This document shows positions 56,573 through 64,000 of a stretch of DNA of 64,000 nt, one piece after another (position 1 is the stretch's first letter; every line of letters begins with the position of its first letter). Under the pieces are notes generated by a model, which was not told where the DNA came from, searched no databases, and saw only the letters and a program-made list of their open reading frames with translations. The stretch comes from Prolixibacteraceae bacterium (GTDB taxonomy: Bacteria; Bacteroidota; Bacteroidia; Bacteroidales; Prolixibacteraceae). Made by a program: the position numbers and the translations under genes. Where the stretch lies: the NCBI GenBank assembly GCA_023228025.1, contig JALOCD010000002.1:50318-114317 (forward strand), read 5' to 3'.

Positions 56573-57817
56573 GTGGATATATTTGAAAAAATTAAAACTG
56601 ACAAGGGAAACCTTGGTCAGTACCAGAAAGAAGCACATGGCTATTTTTCATTTCCAAAACTGGAAGGGGAAATAGGTCCGAGAATGAGATTTCGTGGAAG
56701 AGAGGTTCTTAACTGGAGCTTAAACAACTATTGCGGATTGGCCAATCACCCGGAAGTACGTCAGGCTGACGCTGAAGCTACTGCGCAATACGGCCTGGCC
56801 TACCCAATGGGAGCCCGTATGATGTCCGGACAAACAAGTAAACACGAAGAACTGGAAAAACAACTGGCAGCATTTGAAAACAAGGAGGATGCCTTCTTAC
56901 TCAATTATGGTTACCAGGGAATGATCTCCATCATTGATTCCATGTGCAACAGGAATGATGTCATTGTATATGATGCCGAAGCACATGCCTGTATTTTGGA
57001 TGGTGTCCGTTTGCACATGGGCAAAAGATTCGTTTTTCAGCACAATGATATGGATAGCCTGCGCAAGCAACTTGGACACGCGACTTCTTTGGTTCAAAAA
57101 ACGGGAGGCGGTATCCTGGTTATCACGGAAGGTGTATTTGGTATGGCCGGGGACCTGGGTCAACTGGATAAAATTGCAGAATTGAAGAGCGAGTTCAGTT
57201 TCCGCCTTCTGGTGGACGATGCGCATGGGTTTGGAACCATGGGAGCGACCGGAGCAGGTACGGGCGAACATTTCGGTGTTCAGGATCAGATCGACATGTA
57301 CTTCGGAACTTTTGCCAAATCAATGGCCGGTATCGGCGCCTTCCTTGCAGCCAAAGAAGAGGTTTGCGACTTCCTGCGCTACAACATGCGTTCACAAATC
57401 TTTGCCAAGTCTCTGCCCATCGCGATGGTGATTGGCTTGATGAAAAGACTCGAATTGATCAAAACCCAGCCCCAGATACGCGAAAACCTTTGGACGATTG
57501 TTGATGCACTCCAGAAAGGACTGAAAGCTGAAAACTTCGAACTTGGCGTCACCAACTCTCCTGTAACGCCGGTTTATCTTTCAGGAAGCGTTCCGGAAGG
57601 CACCAATGTAATCATGGATTTGAGAGAGAACTACAATATTTTCTGTTCCATCGTAATCTACCCGGTAATTCCAAAAGGACAACTCCTGCTAAGATTGATC
57701 CCTACCGCATCACATACTTTGGAAGATGTGGAATACACCATCAAAGCATTCTCCGAAGTGCGCAAGAAACTGGAAGCAGGGAAATATGTAGCTTCCAAGA
57801 TTGCCCAGATTTCATGA
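56573..57817 (+). CDS. spt: Serine palmitoyltransferase
   Basis: 414 aa from the GTG at 56573 (VDIFEKIKTDKGNLGQYQKE matches the usual N-terminus). It is a PLP enzyme of the alpha-oxoamine synthase family: DAEAHAC (His138), DDAHGFG (Asp216) and GTFAKSMAG with PLP-binding Lys249. It condenses serine with palmitoyl-CoA or -ACP in the first step of sphingolipid synthesis. 2-Amino-3-ketobutyrate-CoA ligase is the main alternative, but the long N-terminus and the conserved GPRMRFRGREVLNWSLNNY favour the Bacteroidota SPT. A strong terminator follows. Confidence 0.9.
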   Translation: MDIFEKIKTDKGNLGQYQKEAHGYFSFPKLEGEIGPRMRFRGREVLNWSLNNYCGLANHPEVRQADAEATAQYGLAYPMGARMMSGQTSKHEELEKQLAAFENKEDAFLLNYGYQGMISIIDSMCNRNDVIVYDAEAHACILDGVRLHMGKRFVFQHNDMDSLRKQLGHATSLVQKTGGGILVITEGVFGMAGDLGQLDKIAELKSEFSFRLLVDDAHGFGTMGATGAGTGEHFGVQDQIDMYFGTFAKSMAGIGAFLAAKEEVCDFLRYNMRSQIFAKSLPIAMVIGLMKRLELIKTQPQIRENLWTIVDALQKGLKAENFELGVTNSPVTPVYLSGSVPEGTNVIMDLRENYNIFCSIVIYPVIPKGQLLLRLIPTASHTLEDVEYTIKAFSEVRKKLEAGKYVASKIAQIS

Positions 57818-57830
57818 GTAGATCAACCAT

Positions 57831-57871
57831 AAAACAAAAAAGGGAGTCCGTTCGGATTCCCTTTTTGTTTT
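57831..57871. terminator. Bidirectional terminator
   Basis: A-run, stem GGGAGTCCG-TTC-GGATTCCC (one G-T pair) and T5 plus TTTT. It separates the convergent SPT and DUF1080 genes. Confidence 0.93.
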
Positions 57872-57898
57872 GCTTAATTTCCCGATTCTTAAATAGAT

Positions 57899-58567
57899 TC
57901 AATTTATGAAGGGAAGCGGACTTTGTTTTTCATTCAACTTCTCAATCCATATATTTCTAAACTGAATGGCTGATCCTTCTGCCTGCAGTCCAATACTTCC
58001 TTTGGTCATTGAACAGTTGATGACATTATTTTGAACCGTACCGTTAACTACTACTTGCACCTTATTTCCATAGCAATAGATGTCATATCTGTTCCAATCA
58101 CCGACTTTCTTCTCATTGGAAGGACTAAATTTCACAGCAATTGGTTTTACCTTCTCTGTCCCAACATATATACTGTCGCGAACAGTAGCCTTTTCGTAAA
58201 CTGCATTTACAATAAAATCTCCGGCAGATCCACCCTTCAACTGGCATTGATAGTGTGCAGGCCAAAGTTTATCAGGACCATTGGTATGAATAAAGACACC
58301 ACTATTGGTGGCCTTTTCAGGGTAACACCACTCTACATGCAAATGGTAATTTGAGTACTCCTTTTTTGTCCTCAAGTAACCCATAGGAACGCCGGGAGTC
58401 TCAATCACACCATTTCTAACATAGAAGAATTTTTCAGGAACAATGGAAGGATCATTGACGAAGATAGTCCAACCCTTCAGGTTTTTGCCATTAAACAACG
58501 ATTCTTTCTTTTGGGCAAAACCCGCGAAGGTTACAAAAAGCAAAGCGACAAAGAGGATATTTTTCAT
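57899..58567 (-). CDS. DUF1080 (3-keto-disaccharide hydrolase-like) secreted protein
   Basis: 222 aa with a signal peptide (MKNILFVALLFVTFAGFAQ). The DUF1080 domain is a concanavalin-like jelly-roll (ESLFNGKNLKGWTIF, YHLHVEWCYPEKATNSGVFI, GSIGLQAEGSAIQFRNIWI). Some members cleave 3-keto-glycosides after oxidation; others may bind sugars. No oxidoreductase partner gene is near. It is monocistronic on the minus strand. Confidence 0.87.
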   Translation of the reverse strand: MKNILFVALLFVTFAGFAQKKESLFNGKNLKGWTIFVNDPSIVPEKFFYVRNGVIETPGVPMGYLRTKKEYSNYHLHVEWCYPEKATNSGVFIHTNGPDKLWPAHYQCQLKGGSAGDFIVNAVYEKATVRDSIYVGTEKVKPIAVKFSPSNEKKVGDWNRYDIYCYGNKVQVVVNGTVQNNVINCSMTKGSIGLQAEGSAIQFRNIWIEKLNEKQSPLPFIN

Positions 58568-58680
58568 AGGTTAATTGTTTTATCCTGTAAATGTAGGAAA
58601 TATTCGAACAGATTGCTTCGCTTCGCTCGCAATGACGGTGCATTTTGCCTGATGGTGAAAAGCAACCTGTTATGAGTTCC

Positions 58681-59850
58681 CTAAATCTTCCCAAACGCCT
58701 GCTCCAGGTCGGCGATCAAATCCTTTTGATCCTCAACACCAATCGATACACGGATCAGCGAATCTTTGATACCTGCCAGTTCCCTTTCTTTTGCAGTTAT
58801 TGATGAGTGTGTCATAAGCGCTGGATGTTCAATCAACGATTCAACCCCGCCTAGACTTTCAGCAAGGGTAAACAGTTTCAGGCTCTCTAGAAACAGAACA
58901 GCCTCCTTCTCCCCTCCTGCAATTTCGAAAGAGATCATTCCTCCAAAACCACTCGCCTGACGCAGGCCTATTTCGTATTGCGGGTGGCTTTTCAATCCGG
59001 GATAGTAAACTCGCGCCACTTTGGGATGGTTTTCGAGATAGGTGGCAATAGCCAAAGCATTTGACTGGTGCCTTTCCATCCTCAACGACAAAGTTTTCAA
59101 TCCCCTGAGCACAAGGTAACAGTCAAAAGGAGAAGGAACTACGCCCAGTGAATTTTGACAAAACTTGATTTTCTCATACAATACCTTGTCATTTAACATG
59201 ATGGCCCCACCTATCACATCGCTGTGACCGGCTATGTATTTGGTGATACTGTGAACCACGATGTCGGCGCCAAGTGCTGCCGGTTTCTGAAAGTAGGGAG
59301 AAAGAAAGGTATTGTCAACGATCATCAGAAGTTGGTGACGGTGGGCTATCTCACCGATGGCCTTGATATCACAAACTTTCAAAAGTGGATTGGATGGAGA
59401 CTCCAGCCAGATCAGTTTTGTTTGTGGTAATATGGCATCTTCCACATTCTTTGGAACAGCAGCATCCACCAGGGAAACGGTAACGCCGTAATTTTCTTCC
59501 CATTGGTGGAACAATCTCTTGGTGCCGCCATACAAATCATCGAATCCAATAACATGGTCCCCAGGTTTCAGCAACGCAAATAATATGGCAGCTTCAGCAG
59601 CAAGACCAGAGGCAAAACCAAGTCCATAAGTTGTCTCCTCCAATGATGCATACCTTTGCTCCAAGGCAAACCGGGTAGGGTTCTGGCTACGGGAATATTG
59701 GAAAAATCCCGGATTCTTAACCTCTTTGCGGGCATATGTGGAGGATAGATAAATTGGCGCAACAACTTCGTTTTTGCTCCCTTCCAGAAATTCAGCGCCT
59801 TCACCAACGTGAATGGCACGGGTATCGAATGAAAAATCTTTGTGTGACAT
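58681..59850 (-). CDS. PLP-dependent transsulfuration enzyme (cystathionine gamma-synthase/lyase family)
   Basis: 389 aa, full length for the Cys/Met metabolism PLP family. The PLP lysine is in HSITKYIAGHSDVIGG, and FDDLYGGTKRLF and IWLESPSNPLL are typical. It may be cystathionine gamma-synthase, gamma-lyase or O-acetylhomoserine sulfhydrylase; sequence alone does not decide. It fits with cysD, cysN and cysH in sulfur metabolism. A GAGTTAT array lies upstream at 59860-59896. Confidence 0.9.
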   Translation of the reverse strand: MSHKDFSFDTRAIHVGEGAEFLEGSKNEVVAPIYLSSTYARKEVKNPGFFQYSRSQNPTRFALEQRYASLEETTYGLGFASGLAAEAAILFALLKPGDHVIGFDDLYGGTKRLFHQWEENYGVTVSLVDAAVPKNVEDAILPQTKLIWLESPSNPLLKVCDIKAIGEIAHRHQLLMIVDNTFLSPYFQKPAALGADIVVHSITKYIAGHSDVIGGAIMLNDKVLYEKIKFCQNSLGVVPSPFDCYLVLRGLKTLSLRMERHQSNALAIATYLENHPKVARVYYPGLKSHPQYEIGLRQASGFGGMISFEIAGGEKEAVLFLESLKLFTLAESLGGVESLIEHPALMTHSSITAKERELAGIKDSLIRVSIGVEDQKDLIADLEQAFGKI

Positions 59851-59859
59851 GAATAAAAA

Positions 59860-59896
59860 GAGTTATGAGTTATGAGTTATGAGTTATGAGTTATGA
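59860..59896. repeat. GAGTTAT heptamer array
   Basis: Five tandem copies of GAGTTAT, the same unit as at 31-168 and 15381-15457, in the spacer between trxB and the transsulfuration enzyme. The next 75 bases have short GTGAAAATT / ATTTTCCAATT units. Confidence 0.88.
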
Positions 59897-59973
59897 TAAT
59901 GTGAAAATTAGAAAAGCATTTGTTCGTGGCGAACATTCTCACATTTCCACATTTCCCAATTTTCCAATTAAAT

Positions 59974-60981
59974 TTAGTGTTTTTCGGATAAGTAACGTTC
60001 AGCATCAATGGCCGCTTTACATCCCGATCCTGCAGCCGTAACGGCCTGTCTGTAATGAGGATCCATAACATCACCGCATGCAAATACCCCTTCGATATTT
60101 GTCATTGAACTGACACCAATGGTTTTAATGTAGCCAACTTCATCGGTTTCGATCTGATGTTTGAAAATGCCGGAGTTTGGAACGTGCCCGATGGCCAAAA
60201 AGAATCCGTCGATTGGAATCGTAACAGTCTCCTCGTTGGCTTCTCCCTTATTCTTAACAAATATGGCGCCTTCCACCACAATCTGACCGGTAAGGCCCTT
60301 CGTTTGGTGTTTCCAGAGGATTTCGATATTTTTTGTTTTAAAGACCCGGTCCTGCATCACCTTGGAGGCCCGAAGCTGATCGCGGCGCACAACAAGATAT
60401 ACCTTGCGGCACAATCCAGCCAGGTAGATCGCCTCTTCACAGGCAGTATCTCCCCCACCAACCACGGCGACATCTTTCCCGCGGTAAAAGAATCCATCGC
60501 AGGTAGCACAGGCAGATACCCCAGATCCTGCATACTTTTTCTCATCCGGTAACCCAAGATATTGTGCCTCGGCTCCGGTAGCAATAATAACAGTCTCCGC
60601 CTCTATCACATGCAAACCGTCAATCGTTACCGTATGCCCATGGCTGCCAAAATCAGCTGCAGTGGCTAGTCCCCAGCGAACATCCGTTCCAAACCGAACA
60701 GCCTGTGCTTTCAAATCTTCCATCATGACTGGGCCTGTGACACCATCGCGGTATCCCGGAAAATTTTCGACTTCGGTGGTAGTCGTCAATTGGCCTCCCG
60801 GTTGCAATCCTTCATAGAGTACAGGGTGCAGATTGGCCCTGGAGGCATAAATGGCAGCGGTATAACCTGCAGGACCCGATCCTATGATCAGACATTTCAC
60901 CTTCTCGGCCTCCTTCTCCGTTTTGGCAGAAGAGCTTTTGGGGCTCTCAGTATTCATCGGTTTAAATAATTCCATAGCCAA
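59974..60981 (-). CDS. trxB: Thioredoxin-disulfide reductase
   Basis: 335 aa. FAD-binding GSGPAGYTAAIYASRA (about 35-50), the redox CATC at Cys158 and Cys161 in SACATCDGFF, and NAD(P)H-binding VVGGGDTACEEA are all present. The end GVFACGDVMDPHYRQA is the FAD ribityl-binding block. The extra 25 N-terminal residues could be trimmed by a later ATG. It reduces thioredoxin, which supplies APS reductase and other enzymes. Confidence 0.95.
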   Translation of the reverse strand: MAMELFKPMNTESPKSSSAKTEKEAEKVKCLIIGSGPAGYTAAIYASRANLHPVLYEGLQPGGQLTTTTEVENFPGYRDGVTGPVMMEDLKAQAVRFGTDVRWGLATAADFGSHGHTVTIDGLHVIEAETVIIATGAEAQYLGLPDEKKYAGSGVSACATCDGFFYRGKDVAVVGGGDTACEEAIYLAGLCRKVYLVVRRDQLRASKVMQDRVFKTKNIEILWKHQTKGLTGQIVVEGAIFVKNKGEANEETVTIPIDGFFLAIGHVPNSGIFKHQIETDEVGYIKTIGVSSMTNIEGVFACGDVMDPHYRQAVTAAGSGCKAAIDAERYLSEKH

Positions 60982-61071
60982 TATTTATTTTTTGCAAAAT
61001 AAGCTAAATTCAATTACTACAGCAATAGTTGCTAGTGTAAATTATTTTATTTTTTTAATTGCTGATAATAT

Positions 61072-61102
61072 TTTGGAAAACGGAAAACTGAAGCTATTTT
61101 TG
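61072..61102 (+). promoter_or_regulatory. Promoter of tRNA-Pro
   Basis: TTTG (61072-61075), 19 bp spacer, TATTTTTG (61095-61102): the best -33/-7 match in the window, about 45 bases before the tRNA. Confidence 0.78.
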
Positions 61103-61148
61103 CAACCGCTTTGCAGAGCTAAACCTTTAGCACAAAGCAATTCAATTT

Positions 61149-61222
61149 CGGGGTGTAGCGCAGCCTGGTAGCGTATCCGTCTGGGGGGCGGGGGGTCGCA
61201 AGTTCAAATCTTGTCACCCCGA
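61149..61222 (+). tRNA. tRNA-Pro (anticodon GGG)
   Basis: 74 nt cloverleaf. The acceptor stem CGGGGTG pairs with CACCCCG; D-arm GCGCAGCCTGGTAGCGT; the anticodon stem TCCGT/GCGGG includes two T-G pairs; loop CTGGGGG has anticodon GGG; the T-arm contains GTTCAAATC. CCA is not encoded. It is a single gene with its own promoter and terminator. Confidence 0.93.
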
Positions 61223-61227
61223 CAGTT

Positions 61228-61271
61228 GACAATCAGGGGGTTAGATAGAAATATCTGACCCCTGTTTTTTT
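61228..61271 (+). terminator. Terminator of tRNA-Pro
   Basis: A 12-bp stem (AGGGGGTTAGATA against TATCTGACCCCT) with loop GAAA, followed by a T run (GTTTTTTTG). It ends the tRNA transcript. Confidence 0.85.
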
Positions 61272-61311
61272 GAATAATACCATTTTTGCGATCTATTAAT
61301 CCCTGCATGAA

Positions 61312-61635
61312 ACTATTGATAAATTTGGAAGTAAAATAGGATACAATTTTTCTAAAAACGCGGGCGTTTCGGCCGGAATTGGTTATGAATCTTTTCAGAC
61401 ACCAGTTTTGCAGACTACCTATCAAAATTAATTCAATACATTCGATTCAGAAAAAGAAGCCTTTGAAATGAGTTACAATAAATCCATCAGTCAAATATCC
61501 GCTTTAACGGAAAACAGCAACTAGCAACTCACTCCTTCTGTAGGACAAATTAATAGTTATCTTGGAGGCAGTGACAAATCTGCCATTCATTCATTGGGTT
61601 TTGCCATCAGTGTCATGTACTTTCTGTTCAAATAA
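61312..61635 (+). pseudogene. Decayed outer-membrane barrel gene
   Basis: One frame over 324 bases reads like a beta-barrel (KIGYNFSKNAGVSAGIGY, ending FAISVMYFLFK with the usual aromatic end), but it contains stops at 61429-61431 (TAA) and 61522-61524 (TAG). The start is missing. It has no intact relative in the window. It lies directly after tRNA-Pro, so it may be the leftover of an old insertion or deletion. Confidence 0.7.
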
Positions 61636-61714
61636 AAAGTCATTTGAAATACCCATGAGAAAATTTTATCCCCATTTTTTGTTAATTTATATCCCGAATT
61701 AGAAAGAACAAAAA

Positions 61715-62473
61715 ATGGCACTTAAAGGATTATTACCATTTCTTTTGGTAATTGTAATTTTTGGATGTAAAAAAGAGACTGTACCAATATCACCTATTGT
61801 GCAAGATACGATCATCAATGGACAGAGATTTTTGACGTTTTGTGGTTACTCCTGGTTGGTTGAGAATTCCGCTGAAATAGCAGAAGGTCCCGGCCCCAAC
61901 TATTTTTCTGATTCAAAAGAAAATGTATGGTTCGACCAAAATAGCAAACTTCATTTAAAAATTACATATCGGAACAACAAATGGTACTGCGCAAAAATTA
62001 CAATGATTGAGTCACTTAGCTATGGAAGATTCATATTTTATATTGATAATCGGATCGATAATTTTGATAAAAATGTAGTAGCCGGACTCTTTTCCTACAA
62101 AACCGATCTTCAGGAAATCGATATTGAATTCTCCAAATGGGGCATTGTTGGAAACAAAAACGCCCAATACTCTATTCAACCAGCCAATTTGGCAGGGAAT
62201 AAGAACGCATTCAATATAAATACAATAGGCTTACAATCAACACATTGGTTCAATTGGCAAAAAACCAGTATCGATTTCGCCAGCATTCAGGGCCATTCAT
62301 CCTTCTTACCAACAGCCGGCAATATCATACAGCAATGGCATTATAACGGTAGCGATATTCCGATTGATTCAAATGAGACAGTAAAAATAAATCTCTGGCT
62401 TTATCAGGGTACCCCACCCTCCAACCTACTAGAAACTGAAATTACTATTTCGCGTTTTGAATATGTGCCATAA
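61715..62473 (+). CDS. GH16-like lipoprotein
   Basis: 252 aa with a lipobox (VIVIFGC, Cys18). A concanavalin-like jelly-roll is suggested, with the catalytic motif EIDIEF at Glu134, Asp136 and Glu138, the ExDxE signature of GH16 beta-glucanases, laminarinases and related enzymes. It is shorter than many GH16 proteins, so it may bind or cut a beta-glucan at the cell surface; the substrate is unknown. It is monocistronic, between a pseudogene and a Crp-type regulator. Confidence 0.72.
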   Translation: MALKGLLPFLLVIVIFGCKKETVPISPIVQDTIINGQRFLTFCGYSWLVENSAEIAEGPGPNYFSDSKENVWFDQNSKLHLKITYRNNKWYCAKITMIESLSYGRFIFYIDNRIDNFDKNVVAGLFSYKTDLQEIDIEFSKWGIVGNKNAQYSIQPANLAGNKNAFNINTIGLQSTHWFNWQKTSIDFASIQGHSSFLPTAGNIIQQWHYNGSDIPIDSNETVKINLWLYQGTPPSNLLETEITISRFEYVP

Positions 62474-62596
62474 TCAATGAACAAAACAAAAAAATAGACT
62501 ACAGGTTAACAAAGTTGAAGCACAATAGATGGCTGGGAATTACGCACAAATGCAAAAATCTTCCTTATATATGCTTTTTATATACTACCGTCTAAA

Positions 62597-62626
62597 TTGA
62601 CATTTATCAATTAATTTCTATCTTTG
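62597..62626 (+). promoter_or_regulatory. Promoter of the Crp/Fnr gene
   Basis: TTG (62597-62599), 19 bp, TATCTTTG (62619-62626). It overlaps a possible upstream start at 62624, so the ATG at 62648 is the true start. Confidence 0.72.
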
Positions 62627-62647
62627 CATCATATAAATTTGTTGTCT

Positions 62648-63382
62648 ATGTCAGAGATACAGGAATCAACCCTTTGCGGCCATTGCACGGAATGTAAGTA
62701 TGATTGTTGTTTCAGCAACAAGAATTGCGGTGACTCCCATATCTTTGGCTTGCTCACTCCTGAAGAGCTTCATACACTTATGGACAACAAACGCCAGATT
62801 CACTTTAGGTCAGGGGAGACAATCCTCAAACAAAATACTCCACTTACCCATCTTGTTTGTATTAAAAGTGGCTTGGCAAAAGTCGTTTCAGAAGATCCAA
62901 AGGGTAAGAACCTGATTCTTCAAATTATCAAGTCAAACAGCATTTTTACTGCAGGCGGTTCAATCGTCGATGACTTCAGACATTTTACCGTTGCGGCAAT
63001 CACGGATGTCGACTGTTGTTTTATTGATACCAGCCGTCTCTACACCCTTCTTACGAAAAACAGCGGCTTTGCCATAGAATTGCTTAAACACAGCAACAGC
63101 CAGCATCTCAAAATGCTTAGCACACTTATTAACCTTTCAAACAAATACATGCCAGGGAGAGTTGCCGACACGCTTTTATATCTTAAAAACAACATTTTCG
63201 AATCGAACCCATTCGATTTTGTTCTCTCCAAACAAGAATTGGCTGATATGTCAGGAATGACCAAAGAGAGTTTCATCAGAAGCCTAAAAGAGTTCGAAGA
63301 CTCAGGATTGATACACCACTCACGCAATTCCATCGAAATCCTTAAAGAAAACGAGTTGGTTGATATCAGTAAAAATGGATAA
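62648..63382 (+). CDS. Crp/Fnr-family regulator with cysteine-rich N-terminus
   Basis: 244 aa from the ATG at 62648. The N-terminal 30 residues hold six cysteines (Cys10, 13, 16, 20, 21, 27: CGHCTECKYDCCFSNKNC), a metal or iron-sulfur pattern. Then a cyclic-nucleotide-like sensor domain (about 35-150: FRSGETILKQNTPLTHLVCI) and a winged-helix DNA-binding domain (SKQELADMSGMTKESFIRSLKE). It is probably a redox or oxygen sensor like Fnr, though the spacing differs from E. coli Fnr. Targets are unknown. Confidence 0.9.
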   Translation: MSEIQESTLCGHCTECKYDCCFSNKNCGDSHIFGLLTPEELHTLMDNKRQIHFRSGETILKQNTPLTHLVCIKSGLAKVVSEDPKGKNLILQIIKSNSIFTAGGSIVDDFRHFTVAAITDVDCCFIDTSRLYTLLTKNSGFAIELLKHSNSQHLKMLSTLINLSNKYMPGRVADTLLYLKNNIFESNPFDFVLSKQELADMSGMTKESFIRSLKEFEDSGLIHHSRNSIEILKENELVDISKNG

Positions 63383-63915
63383 TTGTTGAGATTTTTTACA
63401 ATCACTTCAAATATTCGCTCTGTTTTTAACTAATCCAAATACAGATTTACAAAATTTCTCAGGTTCAGGTGACGTATTACCAGAAACCTCAATAAGTATA
63501 ATTTCGATATAAAATAACAAAGTCAATTTTCATGATATATAGTGACAAGAATAAATATTGCCTATTTTCTTGACTATACCCGTAAAATTATACATCAATC
63601 ACTTATTTTTTTCATTTTATTGATCACTAAGCTCTGTTTTTTTCATGATATTAATTTTATGACCTTTTTTGGTATTAGCAAAAATCACCAATAAAAAAAA
63701 CAGATTAAACAGTTTATTGATATGCATTCTTATTTCTATTGATCTATATGTGCATTATTAGTGATTTCCATACTAAATTATCAGTTAATCTATCAACATA
63801 TTTACATTTGTGTAGATTTCCGGCATAATTTAACTTTACCCCAGCGTCTTACTTTTTAGACTTCTTGATGTTTTTATAAAAAATATTGTTTTTATTTTCA
63901 AAACCCTTTTAATCT
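63383..63915. other. AT-rich intergenic region
   Basis: About 530 bp, very AT-rich, with no ORF of note. TTTG (63807-63810) and TAACTTTA (63831-63838), spaced 20 bp, may be the promoter of the lipoprotein at 63916. No repeat array was recognised. Confidence 0.55.
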
Positions 63916-64000
63916 ATGAAACTACAGAAATTCTTTAAACTTGCCATTTTTACCCTAGCTTTAATGGCGTTTGGTGCCGCGTGTGTCAAAGAGGGCCCTC
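63916..64000 (+). CDS. Lipoprotein, 5' part only (cut by window end)
   Basis: MKLQKFFKLAIFTLALMAFG followed by AAC, a signal peptide with a lipobox cysteine, then VKEGP. The rest lies beyond the window. The position, after a long regulatory region, suggests an independent transcript. Function is unknown. Confidence 0.7.
   Translation, partial: MKLQKFFKLAIFTLALMAFGAACVKEGP

Overview
The window is a chromosomal segment of a Bacteroidota bacterium, most likely of the Bacteroidales/Marinilabiliales branch (the order is inference). The evidence is lineage-typical gene families (DUF4835, DUF6132, the Bacteroidetes-type omega subunit, BamD beside omega, serine palmitoyltransferase, the long TonB-dependent receptor), promoters of the TAnnTTTG/TTTG type, almost no Shine-Dalgarno sequences, and moderate to low GC. 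Genes lie on both strands in short operons, and most are housekeeping.

Layout. 1-3.0 kb: nspC (norspermidine synthesis), then a small cassette of two double-glycine-leader peptides with a one-helix membrane protein, then a REP-associated tyrosine transposase between inverted REP palindromes. 3-10.6 kb: DUF721/recF, a TPR membrane protein, a DJ-1 protein, DUF6132, tilS, pepT, a MITE-like repeat and proS. 10.6-21 kb: a Gly/Tyr-rich lipoprotein, an outer-membrane barrel, cysN/cysD, a glycosyltransferase with an LpxH-like phosphoesterase, a GH1 beta-glucosidase and a sphingomyelinase-like phosphodiesterase.

21-36.7 kb is a phosphate-starvation regulon. It holds a TonB receptor, a beta-helix lipoprotein, a YwqK-like protein, a secreted stand-alone CarboxypepD_reg domain, an orphan PhoB-type regulator, a phosphate-selective porin, pstSCAB, phoU and a PhoB/PhoR pair. 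Three upstream regions carry tandem TGTAAC-like hexamers with an 11-bp period, which I interpret as PHO boxes tying these genes together. After a second MITE copy comes the APS reductase cysH.

38-47.7 kb is a defence island: XRE regulator, hsdR, a RhuM/PLD-like protein, YhcG (DUF1016) nuclease, hsdS, a GxxExxY protein, Fic and hsdM. Fragments of hsdS lie on the outer sides of the yhcG and GxxExxY genes, and a 47-bp perfect direct repeat flanks yhcG. This is the most dynamic part of the window. A decayed GH5 cellulase gene follows.

48-64 kb returns to core genes: a DEAD-box helicase, fabI, recN, DUF4835, coaBC (interrupted by a one-base frameshift in a T7 tract), omega, bamD, serine palmitoyltransferase, a DUF1080 protein, a transsulfuration enzyme, trxB, tRNA-Pro(GGG) followed by a decayed barrel gene, a GH16-like lipoprotein, a Crp/Fnr regulator with a cysteine-rich N-terminus, and the start of another lipoprotein. 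Many intergenic regions hold short-unit tandem repeats paired with inverted copies, which form long hairpins at gene ends.

All functions come from reading the sequence and from family knowledge; no database search was run.
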